From: Marinirhabdus sp963793275
GTDB taxonomy: Bacteria > Bacteroidota > Bacteroidia > Flavobacteriales > Flavobacteriaceae
Reading direction: 5' to 3'
Assembly: GCA_963793275.1 (NCBI GenBank)
Contig: CAWBZL010000003.1
Coordinates: 1,178,001 to 1,242,000 of the forward strand
Length of the DNA stretch: 64,000 nucleotides
Shown in pieces: positions 53,946-61,601 of the stretch. The number at the start of each line of letters is the position of its first letter. The stretch's first letter is position 1. The translations under genes and the position numbers were made by a program. The notes below the pieces were generated by a model. The model worked only from the letters and a program-made list of their open reading frames with translations, ran no database searches and was not told the DNA's origin.

Positions 53946-54476
53946 ATGAAAACTTTCAAAACAACACTTTTAGCAATTATTTTTATCACTACAATCTCTT
54001 TTACAGCTCAATCACAGGACAAGGGGGTTTCACTGGACTTTGAAAACTATCAAGCCAATATTGAGCTATTACAAGGCTATACAGCAGCCATGAAAGAAGG
54101 AAATGCAAAAAAATTGAATTCCTATTTTACAGATGATGCCATGATCATAGGTCTAGGCGGTACGAACGACACTATTTCTAAAAAGGACCATTTAGAACGC
54201 TATATGCAAATGTTTAAAGAGAATAGCTTTAGCATTGCTAGAGATATTTATTTGGCGGTAGAAACTGACGAAAATGCAGCTGTTACGCCAGGACAGTACG
54301 GCTTTGCCTGGGGAACTGTGACCAACACAAATAAAAAGACGAAAAAAGCTGCTTCATCAACCTATCATGTGGTTGCCCTGATTGTTGAAGGGAAAATGGC
54401 ATTCTTGGCACATTACTACGATACCATGCCCTTTGCTTTACGAGATGGATCGACACTTTCACCACCGAAAATGTAA
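53946..54476 (+). CDS. Exported SnoaL/NTF2-like protein
   Basis: Protein of 176 residues with signal peptide (LLAIIFITTISFTAQ). The NTF2-like fold is seen in LLQGYTAAMKEGNAKKLNSYFTDDAMI and the later beta strands (STYHVVALIVEGKMAFLAHYYD). Last of the four-gene run. A large hairpin follows. An NTF2-like domain also opens the histidine kinase at 59156. Confidence 0.78.
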   Translation: MKTFKTTLLAIIFITTISFTAQSQDKGVSLDFENYQANIELLQGYTAAMKEGNAKKLNSYFTDDAMIIGLGGTNDTISKKDHLERYMQMFKENSFSIARDIYLAVETDENAAVTPGQYGFAWGTVTNTNKKTKKAASSTYHVVALIVEGKMAFLAHYYDTMPFALRDGSTLSPPKM

Positions 54477-54498
54477 AAAAGACATTATACAGCTAAAC

Positions 54499-54532
54499 AA
54501 GAAGTACTTCCTGTTCTCAGGAAGTACTTCTT
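54499..54532. terminator. Perfect 15-bp hairpin after the SnoaL gene
   Basis: AAGAAGTACTTCCTG, loop TTCT, CAGGAAGTACTTCTT. Very stable. The T-run is poor (TTAT), so it may act as a transcript end stabiliser or weak terminator. Ends the SDR operon. Confidence 0.65.
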
Positions 54533-54588
54533 ATAAATGAACAAATGTACTGCTACCCTTGAACTATTTAAGTATAAAATTTTTACGT

Positions 54589-54924
54589 ATGAAAAACCAT
54601 AAACCAAATTGGACCAAAAGCGAACTCCAGGTATACATCCTACTACTTTGTGCCAATGCAGATAAAGAGGAAACCAACGAAGAGCTGGACATGATAAAAG
54701 CGAAAGTATCCAAGCAAACCTTTGAAAAAATGTACAAGAAATTCCATAGGCACTCCGACAAAAAGCGGCTCGATAAAGTAGATCTATGTGTCAATAAGCA
54801 TACCTATACCGAAATGGAACTCGCGGCATTTAGAAGAGAAATGTACGAATTGTTCTTTTCGGACTGCAACTTCAGTATGCTGGAAAAAAGACTGGATTGG
54901 ACGTTGGATAATATACTCTACTAA
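54589..54924 (+). CDS. Hypothetical alpha-helical protein, TerB-like in appearance
   Basis: Protein of 111 residues, all helical, from the ATG that gives MKNHKPNWTKSELQVYILLLC; a TTG 30 bp upstream is less likely. The helix pattern with DKEETNEELDMIKAKVSKQTFEKMYKKF resembles TerB-fold proteins, weakly. No signal peptide. It lies 27 bp before the DUF6090 array and may head that operon. Confidence 0.65.
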   Translation: MKNHKPNWTKSELQVYILLLCANADKEETNEELDMIKAKVSKQTFEKMYKKFHRHSDKKRLDKVDLCVNKHTYTEMELAAFRREMYELFFSDCNFSMLEKRLDWTLDNILY

Positions 54925-54951
54925 AACAGAAACTGAAATCGACTTTGCCTC

Positions 54952-55717
54952 ATGTTCAAATTCTTCCGCCATATTCGAAAAAAGCTTGTAGCTGAAAACA
55001 AGTTTTCAAAATATCTTCTATATGCTATAGGTGAGATCATTCTGGTGGTCATTGGTATTCTCATTGCGCTAAACATAAACAATGCAAATACCCTGAAAAT
55101 ACAGGATGCAAAGGCCTTGCAGTTAAGTGTTCGACTATTAGCGGAGACAGAACGTAACATCAGTAATTTGGAGTTGGACAAAGCACGGTCACTTATTGCG
55201 GCCAATAGTAGTCTTCAAATTCTACAACTTATCACTACAGACTATAAGGATCTAAATGAACGAATGTTAGATAGTTTGATGTTCGGAGTGTTTACAACGC
55301 CCAGGTACGATTTTAACGCATCAGTTTTAAGTGAGGCTATTTCAACTGGAGAGGTGGCCAATTTTAAAAGTGACCCCTTAAAAAATTCAATTTACGGGCT
55401 AACCACAAGTATTGAACGCGTTCGGCAGAACGAGAAAAGTGTGATTGACAATATGGTTTTATTTGCAGATTTTCTTGTTGATAACTACTCGCTAAGAAAA
55501 ATGGATAGCAGATTTTTCTACAAGGGGTAAAGCTATAGGTGCGAGCGAACTTCATAAAATAGATAATAGAAAGATTTTATCCAGCCTGCGCTTTGAAAAC
55601 TTAGTGGATGAACACTATTACTCCATTTCTGGCACGCTCATAATATATGAGGAACTAAAGGAAGAGCTTATTTTACTTTTAGAATTACTGAAAGAACACA
55701 TTGATACTAAAAAATGA
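54952..55717 (+). CDS. DUF6090 family membrane protein, copy 1 (frameshifted)
   Basis: First of five tandem paralogues. N-terminus: basic cytoplasmic stretch (FFRHIRKKLVAENKFSKY), then one helix (LLYAIGEIILVVIGILIAL), then a long helical periplasmic part. The frame as written stops at 55530 after FFYKG. A T-run at 55513-55517 seems one base too long. Dropping it gives RFSTRGKAIGASELHKID and runs on to KEHIDTKK, with the stop overlapping the next start as ATGA, just like copies 3 and 4. About 254 residues then. The helix ends NINNAN where the others have NxWN. Confidence 0.8.
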
Positions 55718-56457
55718 TACAGCTTTTTAGAAATATTCGACAACGATTGCTTGCTGAGAGCAAATTCAGCAAATACCTTTTATATGCGATCGGAGAGATT
55801 GTTCTGGTGGTGATTGGGATTTTGATTGCATTGCAGATAAATACGTGGAACAACATTCAAATTGATAAAAATGCAGAGGAATTGAGTTTAAAGAATCTGA
55901 ATTTTGAGTTCAATAAGAACAAGAAAGACCTAGCGAGGGTAAAAAATGACTATACCAAATTTCTAAACGCCACCAAAAACCTATTGGACCTTATTGGCGA
56001 AGATGCCGCAACCATCGAGGCACACAATACAGACAGTCTACTATCTGAGAGTATCGATTACTACGATTACAGACCTACTGAAAATGTACTCTCAGATTTG
56101 ATTTCGTCTGGAAATTTAAAGCTTATTGGTTCGGATTCTTTGCGCCTGAGTTTGTTTCAGTGGTCCAGTTACTTAAATGAAAAGGAAGAAGCGTGGCAGA
56201 CCTTAGATGATTTTTCCCAAAATTTGATGATGCCGTATCTCACAAGGAATGCATCCCTCAAAAACATAGATAAGTATGGTTTTTTAGCGTGGAAGGAACC
56301 TTCGAAGTTAAACCCAGATACCGATACAATATTTCAAGATATAGAATTTGAGAACAACCTGGACAATCATGCCTGGAGTCTAGCAAACTATATGTTATCT
56401 CTTGATAATCTTGAGGTTACGATTGATAAGATTCTTGCTGAAACAACAAGGGAGTGA
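55714..56457 (+). CDS. DUF6090 family membrane protein, copy 2
   Basis: Paralogue of 247 residues. Conserved start IRQRLLAESKFSKYLLYAIG and helix end QINTWN, then a helical part with VLSDLISSGNLKLIGSDSLR, the other conserved patch of the family (an SDSLR-like element that recurs in copies 2, 4 and 5). The C-terminus is unlike the other copies. The corrected copy 1 overlaps its start by 4 bp. Confidence 0.85.
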   Translation: MIQLFRNIRQRLLAESKFSKYLLYAIGEIVLVVIGILIALQINTWNNIQIDKNAEELSLKNLNFEFNKNKKDLARVKNDYTKFLNATKNLLDLIGEDAATIEAHNTDSLLSESIDYYDYRPTENVLSDLISSGNLKLIGSDSLRLSLFQWSSYLNEKEEAWQTLDDFSQNLMMPYLTRNASLKNIDKYGFLAWKEPSKLNPDTDTIFQDIEFENNLDNHAWSLANYMLSLDNLEVTIDKILAETTRE

Positions 56458-56556
56458 ATACAGCCTTATGATAAAAATTTTCAGTTGCATGCAGTGCTTG
56501 TCGGTTCGAGTATTCCGTCTTAAGGTGAAATGTATCTAGAACATGACTAATAAGAA

Positions 56557-56599
56557 CACTTCTCGATACAATTTCGACACGTCGAAATCACTCGAAGTG
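56557..56599. repeat. REP-like nested palindrome between DUF6090 copies 2 and 3
   Basis: CACTTCTCGA, then TTTCGAC-AC-GTCGAAA, then TCACTCGAAGTG: a perfect inner hairpin flanked by outer arms that also pair. Similar intergenic elements are spread through flavobacterial genomes as I recall. No second copy is seen in the window. It interrupts an otherwise tight array. Confidence 0.55.
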
Positions 56600-56616
56600 A
56601 CAACAACCTAATACCT

Positions 56617-57348
56617 ATGATTAAATTTTTTAGAACCATCCGAAAACGCTTAGTGGCTGAAAGCAAATTCAGTAAATACATGCTTTACGCCATTGGTGAG
56701 ATTTTCCTTGTGGTTATTGGGATATTAATTGCATTGTCCATTAATAATTGGAATGAAATACGAAAAGGCGAGATGAATGTAACGAATATTCATAAGGTGG
56801 TAAAAGAAGACCTGAAAACCGATATAGCTACCATTGATAACCTTATAATACGTGAAAAAACAAGAGATAACACTATCTCAAAGATATTGAGAAGAGAGAT
56901 TACCAAAGAAGACTATAAAAATTGTGTCAATTGTAGAGGAGTAATTCTTGGCTACCCTGAAGTAGATTTAGAATATAGAGGCTTAAATTTATTGAAAAGC
57001 AATAGCAACCAATTAAGTATTGAAAGCGATAGTATCTCTTCTGCCATTCTAAATTTTTATAATGGTATTAATAAAGAAATTGAATCTGTACAAGTAATGC
57101 TAGAGGAAGACCAAATAACAAACTTCTTCCATTTTAAAAATAATATGTCTTGGTTTTCCGATTATCACAACTTTGTGTACAACGAAGATTTTGTAGCCTA
57201 TGCACTTACATCTCCAGATTATTACAACCGAGTGGCATCCTTTGATGTGCTTTATTTAAAAACGTATATGTTTTATTTGGATATCTATAAACAATCAGCA
57301 TTAGAATTAATTGAACGCATAGATAACAACTATAAAGTAAGTCCATGA
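56617..57348 (+). CDS. DUF6090 family membrane protein, copy 3
   Basis: Paralogue of 243 residues with IRKRLVAESKFSKYMLYAIG and helix end SINNWN. It is the only copy with a CxxC in the extracytoplasmic part (KNCVNCRG, about residues 107-113), which could be a redox or metal site. Overlaps copy 4 by 4 bp. Confidence 0.85.
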   Translation: MIKFFRTIRKRLVAESKFSKYMLYAIGEIFLVVIGILIALSINNWNEIRKGEMNVTNIHKVVKEDLKTDIATIDNLIIREKTRDNTISKILRREITKEDYKNCVNCRGVILGYPEVDLEYRGLNLLKSNSNQLSIESDSISSAILNFYNGINKEIESVQVMLEEDQITNFFHFKNNMSWFSDYHNFVYNEDFVAYALTSPDYYNRVASFDVLYLKTYMFYLDIYKQSALELIERIDNNYKVSP

Positions 57349-58130
57349 TAAAATTCTTTAGACATATCCGACAACGCCTTATCCGAGAAAATCGCTTTTC
57401 TAAGTACCTCCTCTACGCCATCGGTGAGATCATTCTTGTGGTGATTGGGATTTTGATCGCACTTCAGATAAATACTTGGAATGAGTTGCGTAAAGAGCAG
57501 ACTAACGAGCAAAAAATATTGGTAGAATTGCAAAGCCAATTTAAAGATAATCTCGTTCAATTAGAGGATAAAATACATCAACGAAATCTCATCATAACAA
57601 ACTCAAAAAGAGCCCTTGAATTGATAGATTCAAAAGAAGTGGTTCCTATGGATACCCTCACGGCAATTTTAAGTCCACTTATCCTTACGCCTACTTTTGA
57701 CCCGGTCGATAATGAAATAATGACTGCCGAAACCTTACAGCTTATTAAAAATGATTCTCTGCGGTACTATCTTACCACATTTTCATCAGGTATAGTCGAT
57801 TTTAAAGATCAAGAATCAGAATGGGTTGACATTTACAGAAATATAATTCTTGAACATTTTATTGATTTGGGAATTTCCCGAAATATAAATGTCAGTTTTT
57901 TCTTAAGACCCGAGAATCTTTCTTATGTAAGTGATAAGAACATGATAGAAGATATTCAACTAAAACGTTCTAAAACGGTACCTGCTGTGGAAGAAATATT
58001 GGCAGATAAAAAATTAGAAGGAATACTTTCTATTGCTGTTGGACTCAATATTGGACTTAATTGGGATTCTGAAGGGTACAGAAAAAAAATCAAAACCATT
58101 TTAAGCTTAATTGAAAACGAAATTGAATAA
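57345..58130 (+). CDS. DUF6090 family membrane protein, copy 4
   Basis: Paralogue of 261 residues. IRQRLIRENRFSKYLLYAIG, helix end QINTWNE, a predicted coiled coil (EQKILVELQSQFKDNLVQLEDKI), then ETLQLIKNDSLRYYL. ATGA overlap with copy 3; 12 bp to copy 5. Confidence 0.86.
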   Translation: MIKFFRHIRQRLIRENRFSKYLLYAIGEIILVVIGILIALQINTWNELRKEQTNEQKILVELQSQFKDNLVQLEDKIHQRNLIITNSKRALELIDSKEVVPMDTLTAILSPLILTPTFDPVDNEIMTAETLQLIKNDSLRYYLTTFSSGIVDFKDQESEWVDIYRNIILEHFIDLGISRNINVSFFLRPENLSYVSDKNMIEDIQLKRSKTVPAVEEILADKKLEGILSIAVGLNIGLNWDSEGYRKKIKTILSLIENEIE

Positions 58131-58142
58131 AAGTAGCCAAAG

Positions 58143-58919
58143 ATGATTAAACTGTTTAGAAATATCCGAAAACGCTTAGTGGCTGAAAGCAAATTCAGTA
58201 AATACCTCCTCTACGCCATGGGCGAGATTATCCTTGTGGTGATTGGGATTTTGATCGCACTTCAAATAAATACCTGGAATGAAAACCGCAAAGCAGAAAA
58301 CCAGGAGACACAAATCTATACGGAGCTACGAAGTGATCTGCTACAAACCAGAAACGATATACAAGAAACTATTGAAAAGCATAAAGAAGTAATTGCATCA
58401 AATCAAAAACTTGTATATGATATCGCTGGTAAAAAACCATATTCAGATACGATCTATAGAATGTTTACAGATTCAGGCGGCGATTTTCAGGTGATTCCAA
58501 AAACAAGTGCTTTTGAAAACTTAAAAACAATTGGGTTAAACACCTTGTCTAATGACAGTCTGCGAATTTCTATCACTAATTTATATCAACTAGAATTAAA
58601 ACGCCTAGAAAATGACTTCGGAATGATAAACTCTAGTTTTAATATTAGTGAACAATTATTTCCATATCAAATTAAATATTTATATGCAGATTATAATGAT
58701 CCCACCAGCTATGGATTTAAAAGCTCTGATTCGATTACCGTGTACAAATTAAAAATTATGGAGTATAACACATTTTTAGCAGACAACGATCTTTTAAAAA
58801 CATTACAACTCACCCTTTGGGGTAGGAGCTTTCTAGTAAATGAACAAACAAAAACCGCTGAAGAAATAGAGAACTTAATCCAAGGAATTGAAGAGGAATT
58901 GAGAGCTAGAAATAACTAA
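58143..58919 (+). CDS. DUF6090 family membrane protein, copy 5
   Basis: Paralogue of 258 residues. IRKRLVAESKFSKYLLYAMG, helix end QINTWNE, coiled coil (ENQETQIYTELRSDLLQTRNDIQETIEK), then LNTLSNDSLRISI. The first 45 codons are close to those of copy 3 at DNA level, including a shared run around AAACGCTTAGTGGCTGAAAG, while the ends differ. Last gene of the array. Confidence 0.86.
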   Translation: MIKLFRNIRKRLVAESKFSKYLLYAMGEIILVVIGILIALQINTWNENRKAENQETQIYTELRSDLLQTRNDIQETIEKHKEVIASNQKLVYDIAGKKPYSDTIYRMFTDSGGDFQVIPKTSAFENLKTIGLNTLSNDSLRISITNLYQLELKRLENDFGMINSSFNISEQLFPYQIKYLYADYNDPTSYGFKSSDSITVYKLKIMEYNTFLADNDLLKTLQLTLWGRSFLVNEQTKTAEEIENLIQGIEEELRARNN

Positions 58920-58978
58920 CGTACCTTTTCCAGATTTACCTCTTCTCATTTCACTTTTCGCTTAAGACCCAATTAAAA

Positions 58979-58996
58979 ATCACATCATTGTGTGAT
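58979..58996. promoter_or_regulatory. Palindrome ATCACA-N6-TGTGAT, copy 3 (NTF2-type kinase promoter)
   Basis: ATCACATCATTGTGTGAT, 159 bp before the kinase start codon. A -7-like TTACTTTG (59018-59025) follows 21 bp downstream on the plus strand, matching the geometry of the other two copies. Confidence 0.65.
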
Positions 58997-59089
58997 TGCC
59001 CCGCATCTGTCCTTTCTTTACTTTGTGGATAATTACTACATAAAATAGACTAAAAACAAGTCGACTCATTTTATAGAACGCTGGTCGAA

Positions 59090-59105
59090 TACGTAGAACT
59101 ACGTA
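59090..59105. promoter_or_regulatory. Palindrome TACGTAG-AA-CTACGTA in the kinase leader
   Basis: Perfect 7-bp arms with a 2-bp centre, 50 bp before the start codon and downstream of the inferred promoter. Could be a second operator or a leader hairpin. Only copy in the window. Confidence 0.4.
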
Positions 59106-59155
59106 CTTCAAAACCGAACAAAAATAGTATCTTACATACTGCTAACCAACCCAAT

Positions 59156-61597
59156 ATGAACCTCACAAGTAAAACAGAACAAGACGTTCTAAAAGTATAT
59201 GACACCTGGTTGTATAGTTACCTTAATGGCGATATAGACACTTACGATTCCTATCTGGACAACGCATTTCATTTTATAGGTTCCACCGCAAACGAAGAGT
59301 TTTTAAACCGAAAAGACACCACTAATTTCTTTAAAGCTACTGCCGAACAACTTTCAGGAAAGAGCCAAGTACGCAACGAAACTAAGATCGTTGAACAATT
59401 TGGGGAGCTCATTTTTATCACCCATCTCTTTGATGCCTGGTTTTTAAACGGCGACATCTGGAATTTTTACAGCCGTTTTCGCTTTACCAATATACTTCAA
59501 CAAAAGGAAAATGGCTGGAAATTTATCTATCAGCACTACTCTACCCCGGACAGCAAAGCAGAGGAAGGACAAACTATAGGCTTTGAAAATATAAGTGCCG
59601 AAAATTTACAGTTACGGGAAGCCATACAACGGCGCACTAAGGAATTAGAGGCTAAAAATAGGGAACTGGAAATAGAAAGCTCGTTAGAAAAGGTGCGTAA
59701 TGTGGCCCTCTCACTCCAAAAATCCGATGACATGCTGAATATAGCTCAGGTATTATACGAGCAATTACTGGAACTGGGCTTTAAAGATATTCGAAACGCC
59801 ATTATCGATATTCATAACGACGAGACTGAGACCTTTTTAGACTACGATTATTCCCACGATATGTCCAGTGCTATCACCGAATTCTCTTATTACGGCGATC
59901 CGGTTATAGAGCAACAGATTGAAAAGACCCTATCTGCCAATGATGCTTTTTTTGAAATTGAGCTAAAGGGCGAACAATTAGAAGAACTTATCCAAACGCG
60001 TTTACGCAACGGTGAAAAAGACGACCCCCGGCTTCGGGAAATTAAAAGTCTTACCTATAACCTTTACTCCTTTGGGAATGGCGCTATTGGTATTTCAAAC
60101 TTCGGAATTTTAACTAAGGAGCAAAAAATAGTATTGAAACGGTTCCGGAATGTATTCACATTTGCCTATAAAAGATACACCGATCTGGCAAATGCCGAAG
60201 CACAGGCACGGGAGTCCAAAATTGAAGCTGCCCTGGAAAAGGTGCGCTCCGTAGCCCTTAGTATGGTTCAGTCCACAGATCTGTTGCATATAGTAAAGGC
60301 TTTATACGAGCAATTGGTAGCTTTGGGTTTTAGTGATATTCGGAATGCCATAATAGACGTTAACAATGAAGATGAAGAAACTTTTCTGGACTACGATTAT
60401 TCTGACGAAATGGGTGGCACCGTAACCCTAATGTCCTATAATGACGACCCCACCCTAGAAGAGCAACTACGTCTTATTGCAGCAACCACCGATGGGTATT
60501 CTGAAATGTTATTGGAAGGGAAACAATTGCAGGACCTTATCAATATGCGCATAAAGAATGGCGAAGCAGACGATCCGCGTTTACATAAAACCGACAGTGT
60601 ATCCTATAACCTGTATGCCTTTGGGAACGGCGCTGTTGGTATTTCCAACTTTGGAGTGCTAAGTAAGGACCAGAAGAGTATTTTAGACCGTTTTCGTAAC
60701 GTTTTCACCTTCGCATACCAACGTTTTAAAGATCTGCAGGTTCGGGAAAAACAATCGGCAAAACTGCTGGAAGACAAAATACAGCTGGAAAATACCTTGA
60801 AGGATCTTCAGGAAACCCAAAAGCAACTTATCCAATCTGAAAAAATGGCGAGTCTGGGAGAGTTAACGGCAGGTATTGCTCACGAAATTCAGAATCCATT
60901 AAACTTCGTCAATAATTTTAGCGAAGTGAGCAATGAGTTGATAGATGAAATGAACGAAGAAATTGAAAAAGGAGACCTGGAAGAAGCTAAATTAATTGCC
61001 AATGACATCAAACAAAACCTAAAAAAAATAAACCACCACGGCAAGCGAGCCGATGCCATTGTTAAAGGAATGCTCCAGCACAGTCGCAAGAGCACAGCCG
61101 AAAAAGAACCAACCGATATAAATAAGTTAGCGGACGAATATTTACGTCTCGCCTATCATGGCTTACGGGCAAAAGACAAAAGCTTTAATGCAACCCTGGA
61201 AACAGATTTTGATGAATCCATTGGCTTGGTCAATATGATTCCCCAAGATATGGGGAGGGTAATTTTGAACTTGATTACGAATGCTTTTTATGCTACCAAT
61301 GAGCGTAAAAAAACTTCTCGGGATTTAGATTTTAAACCAACGGTTTCAATTTCAACAAAAATTGAAAATAACAGGCTTTTGATTTCCGTACAAGACAATG
61401 GCAACGGAATTCCAAAACACGTGGTGGATAAAATATTTCAACCTTTCTTTACTACAAAACCAACGGGAAAAGGCACCGGATTGGGACTTTCAATGAGTTA
61501 CGATATTGTTACCAAAGGTCATGGAGGCGAATTGATGGTAGAAACCAAAGAAAATGAAGGAACTAAATTTACTATCAAAATTCCTTCTAATATGTAA
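59156..61597 (+). CDS. Soluble sensor histidine kinase with NTF2-like domain and two tandem GAF-like repeats
   Basis: Kinase of 813 residues without a clear membrane helix. Residues 1-135 are NTF2/SnoaL-like (DTWLYSYLNGDIDTYDSYLD). A coiled coil (150-172) leads to two repeats of about 185 residues (172-355 and 357-540), each starting LEKVRxVALSx and containing LYEQLxxLGFxDIRNAIIDxxN, ETFLDYDYS, DDPRL and NLYxFGNGAxGISNFG. HisKA-like part with His576 (IAHEIQNPLNF) and HATPase (DNGNGIP, TGKGTGLGLSMSYDIV). The repeats are probably small-ligand sensors. It lies 4 bp before a second kinase. Confidence 0.9.
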   Translation: MNLTSKTEQDVLKVYDTWLYSYLNGDIDTYDSYLDNAFHFIGSTANEEFLNRKDTTNFFKATAEQLSGKSQVRNETKIVEQFGELIFITHLFDAWFLNGDIWNFYSRFRFTNILQQKENGWKFIYQHYSTPDSKAEEGQTIGFENISAENLQLREAIQRRTKELEAKNRELEIESSLEKVRNVALSLQKSDDMLNIAQVLYEQLLELGFKDIRNAIIDIHNDETETFLDYDYSHDMSSAITEFSYYGDPVIEQQIEKTLSANDAFFEIELKGEQLEELIQTRLRNGEKDDPRLREIKSLTYNLYSFGNGAIGISNFGILTKEQKIVLKRFRNVFTFAYKRYTDLANAEAQARESKIEAALEKVRSVALSMVQSTDLLHIVKALYEQLVALGFSDIRNAIIDVNNEDEETFLDYDYSDEMGGTVTLMSYNDDPTLEEQLRLIAATTDGYSEMLLEGKQLQDLINMRIKNGEADDPRLHKTDSVSYNLYAFGNGAVGISNFGVLSKDQKSILDRFRNVFTFAYQRFKDLQVREKQSAKLLEDKIQLENTLKDLQETQKQLIQSEKMASLGELTAGIAHEIQNPLNFVNNFSEVSNELIDEMNEEIEKGDLEEAKLIANDIKQNLKKINHHGKRADAIVKGMLQHSRKSTAEKEPTDINKLADEYLRLAYHGLRAKDKSFNATLETDFDESIGLVNMIPQDMGRVILNLITNAFYATNERKKTSRDLDFKPTVSISTKIENNRLLISVQDNGNGIPKHVVDKIFQPFFTTKPTGKGTGLGLSMSYDIVTKGHGGELMVETKENEGTKFTIKIPSNM

Positions 61598-61601
61598 TAC
61601 T

